Positions 51,401 to 58,792 of a DNA stretch of 64,000 nucleotides are shown here, piece after piece. This DNA is from a virus, in IMG/VR virus record IMGVR_UViG_3300036770_003943, positions 167,777 through 231,776 of that record; one strand, given 5' to 3'. Each line of letters starts with the position of its first letter. Position 1 is the stretch's first letter. The notes beneath the pieces were generated by a model. It was given only the letters and a program-made list of their open reading frames with translations, did not search any database and was not told the DNA's origin. The translations under genes were made by a program, and so were the position numbers.

Positions 51401-51552
51401 TTATCGTCATCGGGATCAGATTCAACATTGGGCACAATCATTTCAAATTCCATACCTGCACGAGCATTTAAAGTCTGTGCTTTAGCTTTGAGATAGCTGG
51501 GACGCATGTCAATTTCTAACAATAGCCCTTCTAATATTTCACGGTATTTCAT
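48451..51552 (-). CDS. Putative packaged amidoligase-like protein with C-terminal repeats (1033 aa)
   Basis: N-terminus MKYREILEGLLLEIDMRPSY is of the shared type (LLLE|I). Amidoligase-like motifs: ARAGMEFEMIVPN at about 31-43, RGLEFVAPDLPLDQTL, KTGLHINVSVPN and GYIEFRSPGGDW, all typical of COOH-NH2 ligase (Amidoligase_2-like) cores. An acidic stretch lies near 45-170. The last about 400 residues contain about five diverged repeats of the form [W/Y]xIxxxxxxxxxxxFxAxxxxxAxxxxxxW/Y. A peptide-bond-forming effector with a binding tail is inferred. Confidence 0.6.
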   Translation of the reverse strand: MKYREILEGLLLEIDMRPSYLKAKAQTLNARAGMEFEMIVPNVESDPDDDNSYDNDEYVTGWHSIEYFFEDDNDLRALQRAYRSLHNEFENDPDGQDHIRDEAWREMKRNGEAEDLIRQEIEDDIGSDLEDEAKELEDDERDSDDIYQELLNDRVAQSMRNRDEYHDRARDSIDIEDEFDKWISHVFDRMSDVHSWLEQAGEELEWPGGYSSGGDSIADVALDFMQALGYDTVAYSENYHGQYKKWDSSSKKWTSVGTTKPRDCFTVEPDGSLEPLGDDSDRERGLEFVAPDLPLDQTLSDLQKVKAWADSRGCYTGHAAKTGLHINVSVPNVGENNENIDYVKLALLLGDKYVLEEFERLGNNYAASALDLVKNKIKANPKAAKDILDKMKQGMNKIAKHTIQSSRYGPGGVGKYTSIHPKTGYIEFRSPGGDWLNAKFDKIENTLMRFVVALDASIDESKYADEYAKKLYKAIDPKSEKMGDDTIANFVKYSTGGYNIIGDQGLSKEVKNQLMLQAKQYRAKNPATAQEMKKFTAMADRYYQSNPVPSNMTKDEAVEERAQLESLLDVYNYIILPRHALKTGLKKTQFQRSVAKGQLPKGSKAWYSVHTSGKGARNGASYDVVATSPEDALEQVAARNNYNNVDHLKYNHPNVEVELKGPYTEPKDKNDKPNYEIYNKVTGLAVEKFHAEDDEAAKEFLDQYYLMGPHPFNVEQARQRFDARPIETDRPHNWEIFNVTDNSRVLTFHAGNEQDAVNYLRRYINTGPHGLTAARADDVFDARRVFLGTARPSGPSQSAWAPPPPDTSTGAFSQEQLPRRQDGSMTAPESMPDANYAIIRVADNDPIRYFTADTQQGAVQEYTRWLQHTGVRVVDFYLISINPRNSQDAQSQPERRLDGSMTAPQSDPDANFAIIRSSDNAVITYFTRNTRREAEQAFTRWLSSQGLASSLMRHSDSPPYYIIEIRPRSAPESRASSGGFTGTWLIKDHNGRVLHRFSGVGNVQADANHYAINWLRNNPHHLSADLEVVPEMR

Positions 51553-52628
51553 CGCTTTTTACTATGCCTTTTAATTCTACGTTCCTGTCGCTCAACCCAT
51601 TCGGGGCTGGGTTTGCCTTCACCTTTAAAATAGACCAATGGACGGCCTTCTCGCTTGCTTACTATGGCCCAACGCTTGTGTATTTTTCTTAAGTATTCAA
51701 ATAAGTCTCCTGCTCTAACTGCTTCATCTATGCCCTGTGGATCAATGTCTTGTATCTTTAGGCCTAGTCTTTTCAACAGAGGCATGAGCTTATGTTCTTC
51801 TTCTTCACTACCAAAGGCTATGATGGTTTCTGGTGCTCCTTGACCAAACCAGTTAGGATCTGCATCATCTAGGTCACTAATTACCTGTCCTAACTTATAC
51901 CAATCATAGACATCACTTACACTGACTAACGAAGTTCCTTTGGGGAAAGGAATTAGATTGCGTTGTTTTTGAACTTCACCTGCTTCATCGTCACCGAGAT
52001 CTTCTTTAATACTGCCTAATCTTGTGTCAAATATTTGTTTAATCTTAGGCAAAGCACTGGCATGTGGATATAGGTCTTTTAGAATTTGTAACTTAGTAGC
52101 ATCATTGGCCTGACTGTATAGTTGTCTAACCTGACTGCCACTGTATACAGGTTCTCCTGCTATCATAAAGTCGTGTTTTTTAGTAACATAGATATAGGCA
52201 TGTTTATTAAATGATTCAGCAGATTTAGCACCTTGCCAGGGTTGATAATAACTAGTCTCTGTGGTTTTCATTGGGTCACGTTCACTGCGAACAATGACCA
52301 GAATATCACGTTCGGCATCAAAGTTATTTAATATCTCTAATGGGTTAAGCGGTGTGCTGGTAACTTTACGTCCCTTGTCATTGACATAGCTAGTGGTACC
52401 TACCTGTATGAAGGGATCTTTCACACCAGCCTGCTTGGCTAGAAATTGTTTTTCAGCGAACTCAAAAGGACGCTCACTGGTAACATTGCTGGCTGCTACA
52501 AAGAAGTTAGCACCAGGAAATGCTGCCTTGGCTTCACGATAACTGCTCATATGACCTTCGTGAAAAGGCTGAAAGCCTCCACCGTAGACCACAATGATAT
52601 TAGCCTGTTTGAGTTCTAGTAATCTCAT
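51549..52628 (-). CDS. NMNAT/cytidylyltransferase-fold nucleotidyltransferase, putative packaged (359 aa)
   Basis: MRLLELKQANIIVVYGGGFQPFHEGHMSSY: the shared peptide runs directly into the GxFxPxHxGH signature of HIGH-superfamily nucleotidyltransferases. GEPVYSGSQVRQLYSQ is the second (ISxxxxR-like) motif. Members form NAD+ from NMN or activate related compounds. The C-terminal 150 residues form an extra acidic/basic domain ending in a basic tail. With NUDIX-ART and ART genes next to it, NAD+ metabolism is a theme. Confidence 0.7.
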   Translation of the reverse strand: MRLLELKQANIIVVYGGGFQPFHEGHMSSYREAKAAFPGANFFVAASNVTSERPFEFAEKQFLAKQAGVKDPFIQVGTTSYVNDKGRKVTSTPLNPLEILNNFDAERDILVIVRSERDPMKTTETSYYQPWQGAKSAESFNKHAYIYVTKKHDFMIAGEPVYSGSQVRQLYSQANDATKLQILKDLYPHASALPKIKQIFDTRLGSIKEDLGDDEAGEVQKQRNLIPFPKGTSLVSVSDVYDWYKLGQVISDLDDADPNWFGQGAPETIIAFGSEEEEHKLMPLLKRLGLKIQDIDPQGIDEAVRAGDLFEYLRKIHKRWAIVSKREGRPLVYFKGEGKPSPEWVERQERRIKRHSKKR

Positions 52629-53260
52629 GGCAAGTAAACATACGCACTGTCGCCAGCTAGTGTGACTGGTAGTGTCCCATATCCTCTATAACCTAATTCG
52701 GACATTTTTACTGCTAGTTTAGCATCAAATCTAAGTATTCTTGGCTGCGGACCATCTTTACTTAGTCGAACAATATTATAGGTTTTTCCGTTATGAGTTA
52801 ACATATCTCCTTTAACAGAAACACCTTGTGTACTGCTTGAAGGTATTGGATCAGATATTGTTCGTAATGCTTGTTTGGTTTCATCGCCTAAACTTTTCAT
52901 GTCAACATTGTCAGTTGTTTCTTTACCATTGGCAATGGTTACTATTTGAGCACTTCCGGAAGTTTTACCAATTAATATAATTTTACCGCTTTCGGTATCT
53001 CGCACTCCGTTCATCCCTTTGTATTGAACTTGTTCGAAGCCGTTTCCTATATTTCCAATAAGTTTGAGTTCCATTGAATTTTTAGCTAATTGTTGTGCGA
53101 AACTAGGAGACATGGTTCCATCATCTTGTGGACTTACTCTAGCCTGTGCTGGATTCATAGCACTCATGGCCGCCGCACCTGCAAGAGCTCCAGTGGCTGC
53201 TAATTTACGCCAGTTAATTTCATCTAATTGTTCTTCCGTTAATATTTCATAAGCTCTCAT
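52625..53260 (-). CDS. Putative packaged protein with hydrophobic segment (211 aa)
   Basis: MRAYEILTEEQLDEINWRKL carries the shared N-terminus (ILTE|E), followed by a hydrophobic Ala/Gly-rich helix LAATGALAGAAAMSAMNPAQA (about 20-40) that could insert in a membrane. Then small beta repeats (LIGKTSGSAQIVTIANGKETT). Possibly involved in passage through the envelope; inference only. Confidence 0.55.
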   Translation of the reverse strand: MRAYEILTEEQLDEINWRKLAATGALAGAAAMSAMNPAQARVSPQDDGTMSPSFAQQLAKNSMELKLIGNIGNGFEQVQYKGMNGVRDTESGKIILIGKTSGSAQIVTIANGKETTDNVDMKSLGDETKQALRTISDPIPSSSTQGVSVKGDMLTHNGKTYNIVRLSKDGPQPRILRFDAKLAVKMSELGYRGYGTLPVTLAGDSAYVYLP

Positions 53261-53805
53261 TAGTGTATCTCCGATAATTTATTTCTAATCATGCTGACTA
53301 ATTTTTTGTGTGTTCCAGATAATACTCTATTACGTTCAATATAGTCTAATATATGCAGTGTTTCGTCTTTGTATTTTGCTCGCCATTTAGGACTTTTGGC
53401 TGTGGCAATGTCCTGAACATTGTCCAGTCTATCAGCCAGTTTGATAACCAGTCCATAACTACTCATATCGTGTGCCATCTTTTTGGCAAGATATTCTTTT
53501 TTGCCTAATTTTTTAATCTTTTCTAGGTCGCTGGTCAATTCTAAAACTAAACTAGCAACTAGGCCACCAAACATTTTTTCTAGGTCTTCATGAGTAGTAT
53601 CAGTATCTTCTATGGTGTCATGTAAGTAAGCAGCGGCTATTAGTTCATCAATGTTATGTGATTTTTTAAATTTTGCCACAGTCTGTGCCACTCTAATAGG
53701 ATGAACAATATATGGATCTCCACCACTACGAGTTTGTCCGGCATGAGCCTTTTTAGCATAGTGTAATACTTGGCGAAGGTCTTCTGTGATTTCGTGTGCT
53801 CTCAT
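53260..53805 (-). CDS. HD-domain hydrolase, SpoT/MESH1-like (181 aa)
   Basis: MRAHEITEDLRQVLHYAKKAHAGQ: shared N-terminus, then the HD core HAGQTRSGGDPYIVHPIRVAQTV, LHDTIEDTDTTHEDLEKMFGG and YGLVIKLADRLDNVQD. These are the H...HD...D motifs of the (p)ppGpp hydrolase of RelA/SpoT and MESH1. It may degrade alarmone in the host. The synthetase domain is absent. A packaged alarmone hydrolase would be an early weapon against the stringent response. Confidence 0.8.
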   Translation of the reverse strand: MRAHEITEDLRQVLHYAKKAHAGQTRSGGDPYIVHPIRVAQTVAKFKKSHNIDELIAAAYLHDTIEDTDTTHEDLEKMFGGLVASLVLELTSDLEKIKKLGKKEYLAKKMAHDMSSYGLVIKLADRLDNVQDIATAKSPKWRAKYKDETLHILDYIERNRVLSGTHKKLVSMIRNKLSEIH

Positions 53806-55137
53806 CTGTTTAACGCCTTGTTAAAGTTTTCTCTACTAAAGTCCAGCCTATCTACTATCTTGACTGCTTCAGTACCGCCTTTGCCTAGGTGGTCTACAAT
53901 GACCACACCTTCTTCGGGCCTGACATCAAAACTACCGTCAGGTCTGGCAATGAAAGTATCTATCTGTCTAATCTTGGCATAGTGTCTTTGTAGAACATTT
54001 TTTACTGCCTGTATCTTTAGAAAAAACATATAAAGAAATTCTATGTTTTCTTCATTTTGTCTTAGAAATTCTAGTGCTTGATTTTTAGCCTGGGCTTTCT
54101 TTTCTTGTCCAGCTTGTGTTTTTAGCTTGGCAATATCTGCGTCAAGTCGCCGTTCTATTCTATGTATAAACTGCATGGCATAGGCTTCAGGAACATCAAA
54201 CTTGCCTGCTCTAATCATTTGATTAATATCTGCTTTGATTAAGACAGTAAGGTCATGTCCAGGTATAGTGCCTTCTAACCACTTAAATGTCTTAGGTCCT
54301 ATACCTAATAATAAACTGTGTAGGTCTGCTATTTCTTCTTCTAAATATAATAACTCACGTCGTGTCAGTGTAACACTGCCGCTGACATCTTTGATGGCAG
54401 CATCACGAACATAGACATTAGGGTTGGAATGAAGACCTGAAACATCTGCGCCAAACCTTGCTGTCATATCCTGTAGCGTAGGACCACCTTCGTAGGTAGT
54501 ATGAAATACTATACCCACCTTACACTTGCTCATACGCTGTGCTAATGCTGAATCAGCCGGAACAGCATAGGTCAACAAGTTTGGAGTAAATGTCCAATAG
54601 TTTACACCATCTATCATTTTAAATCCGCTGTCACCATCACCCTGAGTCCATAGTAGGTCACCTTGTAATATGCGGCCACCATAGTCTAGTGTTTTTAAGT
54701 AGTTAAAAGCCATTTTAAGTTTGGCTCTAAGTGGTGCGTAGTTCTTTACTTCTCCGCCAACTCGTCTATCAGGTTTAATACGATTGACATCACTGGTTTT
54801 AGTGATTCTAGCATCTTTAGTCTTGGCAAATATACCCTTGTCGCCCATGACAAATGCGCCAGTTTCTGGATCTTCACCGCAGAATAATGCTGGGCTACCA
54901 TCCCATTTTTTAGTGGCAAAATAGGCTTGACTGCCAGTGCCTGCCAATAGCCCAGCAGCACCTTCTACATAGGCAATAGCTTCTACAGCACCTTGATAAC
55001 CACGATTCCAAATCTCATCATCGAGGTGTTCATTATTCTAAGTGGAGATTTTTGCCTTCTACAGTTTCGTATAGATCAGTAGACAAAAATCCACCACTTA
55101 TTTGTGGACCCCCGTTTAAAATATGAAAAATTTTCAT
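53802..55137 (-). pseudogene. Ligase-like KWDGSPA protein broken by a frameshift near 55035
   Basis: The reading frame begins at ATG 55137 (MKIFHILNGGPQISGGFLST; SD AAGGAAG) and stops at TAA 55033-55035. The continuation EHLDDEIWNRGYQGAVEAI lies in the next frame and runs into KKWDGSPALFCGEDPETG and the rest to 53802. A single extra T in GAATAATGAA would explain it. KxDG resembles the nucleotidyltransferase motif I of DNA/RNA ligases. I recall homologous phage proteins (DUF6267-like) continuous across this point. Could be a sequencing error, a pseudogene, or true frameshifting. Confidence 0.65.
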
Positions 55138-55199
55138 TTCTTCCTTTTCGGAACAGTTCTTTCTTGATAGTCTGTGCCTTCTATGTATTTATTACTAGA

Positions 55200-55328
55200 T
55201 TACATACGCATACCATAAAATACAATGGCAGAAATGATAGCTAGCACATACCACCAACTAAAAAAATATCCGATTAGTAACAATATAACTAGCCATATTA
55301 AATGGTACAAATGTATGTACCAAGGCAT
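55200..55328 (-). CDS. Small membrane protein (42 aa)
   Basis: ATG at 55328 overlapping the SNase-like gene's TAA (TAATG). Almost entirely hydrophobic: WYIHLYHLIWLVILLLIGYF followed by SWWYVLAIISAIVFYGMRM, two short helices. Likely membrane-inserted; function unknown. Confidence 0.6.
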   Translation of the reverse strand: MPWYIHLYHLIWLVILLLIGYFFSWWYVLAIISAIVFYGMRM

Positions 55329-55768
55329 TAATTACACCAGCTTTGTTTGGCTTCTCCAAAGTATTCTCTTGCAAATCCATTTTTGATTAGTAATTGGCGA
55401 AGACTGGCGTTATTATCTAATACAATATCACCCAACATACGACCACCATATTTGTCCCAACTTATGATACAGACTCTAGCAGTTTTGCTGTCTGTTATAG
55501 CTTTTTTAGTAAATGCACTAGCAGCTTGGCCAGCCTGATCTTCACTAGGGCATTTGGCACGAAAACCTTTTTCAGGAGTGTCAACACCGTAGACACGTAT
55601 GCTCATTTTCTTTGGTAATGGATCTGGTGTCCATGGTGTGGCCACTTCTACAGTGTCTCCATCTACCACACGATTAATCTTCCAATCGTAGCAGTTCATT
55701 ACCGGTTGCTTCTGTGCTTGAGCACTAAAGCTAATTGTCAACATGATTAAAGCTAGTATTTTTTTCAT
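55328..55768 (-). CDS. Exported thermonuclease (SNase-like)
   Basis: 146 aa. Signal peptide MKKILALIMLTISFSAQAQ, then the SNase fold: NRVVDGDTVEVATP (Ca/active site Asp), SIRVYGVDTPEKGFRA (catalytic Arg and Asp-Thr-Pro-Glu), and CIISWDKYGGRMLGDIVLD with YGRxLG-like motif. Cleaves DNA and RNA in the periplasm. It may degrade incoming DNA of competitors or envelope-associated nucleic acid. RBS AAGGAG upstream. Confidence 0.85.
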   Translation of the reverse strand: MKKILALIMLTISFSAQAQKQPVMNCYDWKINRVVDGDTVEVATPWTPDPLPKKMSIRVYGVDTPEKGFRAKCPSEDQAGQAASAFTKKAITDSKTARVCIISWDKYGGRMLGDIVLDNNASLRQLLIKNGFAREYFGEAKQSWCN

Positions 55769-55797
55769 ATTTAATCTCCTTGTATTGTATATATCTA

Positions 55798-56406
55798 TTA
55801 ATACCAGGCTCTTTCCAAACCGAAATATCTAGCTTTCCAATGTTGTTGAGCATACCATCCTTTTAGATGTTGCCATTGGTCTTTGTGATCCCATATGGCT
55901 TCTGCTGCTGCTTCCCAATCTTTTTCTTTAAGAAATTGTTCTATTTTGTATTGTTGTTCTAGTATATCTTCGATATTAAAACTATCCATTTCTAGATGTA
56001 TTACTTCAAAAGCTCTAGATTCATCGTTGTAATCTAAATTAAAATCTAATCCCCATTTAGCTTTTACGTCCATTAACCATCCAAGTCTGTAGTTAATTGG
56101 TCTATATTTTTTTAATTGTTCTAGGCTTTTACCACTAAAGTTACATCTTTGTATTCCACAACTGTGATCTACATTAAGTTTAGGGTGTTCTAATTCTATC
56201 CATGGACTGAATAATCCAGGATGACCTGCTGTATACTTGCTTACAGTAAAGCCTTGCGCTGTATAGTATTTGTGTTCTAGCTCGGTTATTTCATAACCAT
56301 CTTTGTCAAAAAAATTGATTAGACTGCTGTCAGTTAAGTACACTGAATCAATAGTTTCTGTTATAGCAGGAGATTCAATGAACTTAACAGGGTGGATGAT
56401 AAACAT
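55798..56406 (-). CDS. Hypothetical protein (202 aa)
   Basis: Start at ATG 56406 (MFIIHPVKFIESPAITE), 1 bp after the upstream stop; a longer frame would overlap by 38 bp. Beta N-terminus, then HSCGIQRCNFSGKSLEQLKKYRPINYRLGWLMDVKAKWGLDFNLDY and a Trp-rich helical end. No family recognised. Confidence 0.55.
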   Translation of the reverse strand: MFIIHPVKFIESPAITETIDSVYLTDSSLINFFDKDGYEITELEHKYYTAQGFTVSKYTAGHPGLFSPWIELEHPKLNVDHSCGIQRCNFSGKSLEQLKKYRPINYRLGWLMDVKAKWGLDFNLDYNDESRAFEVIHLEMDSFNIEDILEQQYKIEQFLKEKDWEAAAEAIWDHKDQWQHLKGWYAQQHWKARYFGLERAWY

Positions 56407-56407
56407 A

Positions 56408-56833
56408 TCATTCTGTTCTGTCTTTATTGTCGATCGCACCGCCACTCACCCACGCAGAACACGAACGAGTTCCGGCACACTTAAAGGCCAGAAAGTTACA
56501 ATAGCCTAAATCTGCTTTATGTATAGTAGCCATACTGTCTACAGCTTTATCATCGCCTTTGATACCGTCTTCTATACACTTCCACATCTTATCACTTACA
56601 TCAAAGGCCGCACAGTTACCACACAGCATTGTCTTAGCAGTCTTTTCTGTAATGCCCCAACGTCGAGCGGCGTTTTTCCAATATGATTCTGGCTTATCGG
56701 GATTAGCAGGACCATAGTAATATTCGTCTATGGCTTTTTGTCTGTTTTTTAGGTTAACGTCAATATCATATGTGGCCACTGGACAGCCTTTGTTCGCCGC
56801 TTCTACTAGCCTTATATACCGTCGTATTACCAT
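56408..56833 (-). CDS. Hypothetical Cys-rich protein (141 aa)
   Basis: Start at ATG 56833 (MVIRRYIRLVEAANKGCPVA), overlapping the upstream TAA by 7 bp. It matches the phage domain GCPVATYDIDVNLKNRQKAI, then YYYGPANPDKPESYWKNAARRWG, CGNCAAFDV, CNFLAFKCAGTRSCSAW. The CxxC and Cys-rich C-terminus suggest a zinc site. Common in T4-like phages of aquatic hosts, function unknown to me. Confidence 0.7.
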   Translation of the reverse strand: MVIRRYIRLVEAANKGCPVATYDIDVNLKNRQKAIDEYYYGPANPDKPESYWKNAARRWGITEKTAKTMLCGNCAAFDVSDKMWKCIEDGIKGDDKAVDSMATIHKADLGYCNFLAFKCAGTRSCSAWVSGGAIDNKDRTE

Positions 56834-57486
56834 GCTCGACAGCTCCAATAACGAGCTTTTGTGCGGGGTCCTGGAGTATCGCAGTTATGACGTGCTCTAA
56901 ATGATTTACGACGTTTAGGGTTAGATTTTTTAATACGCATATTAGGATCACCAAAGTTTACCTTTTTTACATTGCCAGTACTAGGATCACGAACATAGAC
57001 TTTAAATTTTTTAACATCACCTTGCATGCGCTTACCTAATGGAACTTTACGACCTTGATATTCAGCTTCATTTATATCTTTGTCATTGGGTTCTTCGCTT
57101 TTAGGACCCGAAATGTCCTTGGCCTTGGAATCAGCTTGCTTGATCATTTTCTTTTCCGAATCTGTGTAAGCATAAGCAAATGGTGCATGACCAACTTCTT
57201 GATCACTCTTATTACCGGTACCTTTACCATCGGCGCTAGCAACATCTTTGCTAAACTTGTATAGATCTACATACGTGTCGCCGCTTAACTTGTGCATGCC
57301 GGGTATAGTTTTCTTACTCATCTTAGTAATGCTTTCTAGTAGTGAAACAGCTTCATGATTATTGGTTTCACAAATATAAGAATCGCCGTGAATTTGTCTA
57401 ATTACAGTTTCTACAACTTGATCTCCTAATTCTATTTCTAAGATGTCGCCTATTTTTGGTAATGTATCTATTTCATGAAATCGCAT
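56827..57486 (-). CDS. Putative packaged protein with basic C-terminal domain (219 aa)
   Basis: MRFHEIDTLPKIGDILEIEL carries the shared N-terminus. The C-terminal module GRKVPLGKRMQGDVKKFKVY, VKKVNFGDPNMRIKKSNPKR and HNCDTPGPRTKARYWSCRAW is a basic domain I recall from T4-like phages, always of unknown function. Likely DNA-binding. Confidence 0.65.
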   Translation of the reverse strand: MRFHEIDTLPKIGDILEIELGDQVVETVIRQIHGDSYICETNNHEAVSLLESITKMSKKTIPGMHKLSGDTYVDLYKFSKDVASADGKGTGNKSDQEVGHAPFAYAYTDSEKKMIKQADSKAKDISGPKSEEPNDKDINEAEYQGRKVPLGKRMQGDVKKFKVYVRDPSTGNVKKVNFGDPNMRIKKSNPKRRKSFRARHNCDTPGPRTKARYWSCRAW

Positions 57487-57489
57487 AAT

Positions 57490-57525
57490 AAAAAACCCCT
57501 GCTAATGTTATATTTAGCAAGGGTT
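57490..57525 (-). terminator. Rho-independent terminator
   Basis: Stem AACCCTTGCTAA/TTAGCAGGGGTT (one mismatch) followed on the minus strand by TTTTTATT, immediately before the ATG of the gene at 57486. Closes the transcript of the small gene 57548-57754 and marks the left-hand start of the packaged-protein block. Confidence 0.8.
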
Positions 57526-57547
57526 ACTTAAACAAAAAATTTAATTA

Positions 57548-57754
57548 TTATTTTTTAGTTGGGAAGTAGTTGAACTGATCCTTGGCTAGAGCAAAAACTT
57601 CTTCAGTGCCCTTGATCATTTGTTTAGCAAACGAAGTTTCAGCATTGATCATATTGATCATTGTTTCTCGAAGGTTTTCGTTCGTAACAAAAGTTGTAGC
57701 AAACTGCTTTTTCATGCCCTGAAATGTGTCGATTGCGTAATCTACTGTGTACAT
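57548..57754 (-). CDS. Small helical phasin-like protein (68 aa)
   Basis: MYTVDYAIDTFQGMKKQFATTFVTNENLRETMINMINAETSFAKQMIK...: an all-helix protein like the N-terminus of phasins. CATAAATA and TATAAT elements lie 20-40 bp upstream. I recall similar small proteins in T4-like phages. Function unknown. Confidence 0.6.
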   Translation of the reverse strand: MYTVDYAIDTFQGMKKQFATTFVTNENLRETMINMINAETSFAKQMIKGTEEVFALAKDQFNYFPTKK

Positions 57755-57761
57755 TATGTTC

Positions 57762-57812
57762 TCCTTAAAAGTTTATTATATAGATATTTATGTTGCGGCG
57801 CAACAAAATTAT
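57762..57812 (-). promoter_or_regulatory. Promoter region with CATAAATA, TATAAT and inverted repeat
   Basis: Minus strand: an inverted repeat (GTTGCG/CGCAAC, 1-nt centre; 57793-57805), then CATAAATA and TATAAT within 25 bp. Late box and sigma70 -10 overlap; the inverted repeat could be an operator. Interpretation only. Confidence 0.35.
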
Positions 57813-57840
57813 AGACATAGTTAATGTTAATCTTACCGAT

Positions 57841-58230
57841 TTAAGTGTGTAATAAAACTAGTATATCTTTAATATTTTCTGCTGAACGCTCTTGCACGTT
57901 GCCTTTTAGTTTCCTACAAAGTCTGTAAAACCATACACTGGATCGGGCTACAGGATCCTGTGCATTGGGATCACTCGATATTGACGTTACAGCATATCGA
58001 TTTGATGCCCAGCGGTCCATATAGTTTTTATACATTCGCAGTTTCATTTTGTCATTGACGGGCAATTGGCTGTAAATTTTTAGCAAGCAAAGTACAGCAG
58101 TAACTCTATCAACTACATAGCCATGCCACATAAAAACATCGTCGACAACGTTGATAGGGTTGTCGCAGAGTCTGCTCATTAAATGAGCATGTTTGTAATC
58201 AATAATCGAAGGTGCTACCATCAAATTCAT
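57841..58230 (-). CDS. Hypothetical protein (129 aa)
   Basis: Helical protein with MSRLCDNPINVVDDVFMWHGYVVD and VWFYRLCRKLKGNVQERSAENIKDILVLL. Overlaps the nucleotidyltransferase gene's end by 32 bp. An internal ATG at 58221 is also possible as start. It may be the helical partner of the adjacent nucleotidyltransferase. Confidence 0.55.
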   Translation of the reverse strand: MNLMVAPSIIDYKHAHLMSRLCDNPINVVDDVFMWHGYVVDRVTAVLCLLKIYSQLPVNDKMKLRMYKNYMDRWASNRYAVTSISSDPNAQDPVARSSVWFYRLCRKLKGNVQERSAENIKDILVLLHT

Positions 58231-58792
58231 ATGTTAATTCCTCGTATTTTTCCAGCGTAGCAACTAAGTCTTTAGGATCCATGCGATAGCCATAGCTTAT
58301 GTACTTGCCATATCTAGCTAGAAATTTATTACTGTTCAATTTGTTAATTTTTAACACATAATTTTTTGCGTCTTCAATACCAGGACCATATACGTTCATT
58401 TCTTTATCTACAGCAACTTGGCAACAGGTAAAGTCAAAGTGCTCAAACAATGTGTCGATGTCTTTAAAAAACGTTTTAGTAATTAGTTGAACTTTATATT
58501 CTCCCACTTGAAAAGTTTCGGCATTATCACTTTTATAGCTCATATAAGCACCACTAGCAAAAGTTTCAATTAGAGTATGCTTAACTCTATTCATTTGATT
58601 AGCACTACTAAACCATACGTCAATATCGTTAAAGTCATGTTCACCTAGTACAAGTTGTCTACCCATGCCGCCGGCAATCCAAGGACCATGATCGTCTGCA
58701 TTTTTTAGTAGAGTTGATACGATATTTTCTGCTGTTGGTCTAATACCTAGGCGTGGCGTACAATCAAAATTAAACATTGATATATTGGGCAT
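58199..58792 (-). CDS. Nucleotidyltransferase-fold protein (197 aa)
   Basis: GPWIAGGMGRQLVLGEHDFNDIDVWFSS: the GG...(R)..L....DhDh pattern of the pol-beta-type nucleotidyltransferase fold. A third acidic residue is not certain. Such phage proteins may add nucleotides or be toxin/antitoxin-like. Coupled with the following hypothetical gene. Confidence 0.65.
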   Translation of the reverse strand: MPNISMFNFDCTPRLGIRPTAENIVSTLLKNADDHGPWIAGGMGRQLVLGEHDFNDIDVWFSSANQMNRVKHTLIETFASGAYMSYKSDNAETFQVGEYKVQLITKTFFKDIDTLFEHFDFTCCQVAVDKEMNVYGPGIEDAKNYVLKINKLNSNKFLARYGKYISYGYRMDPKDLVATLEKYEELTYEFDGSTFDY

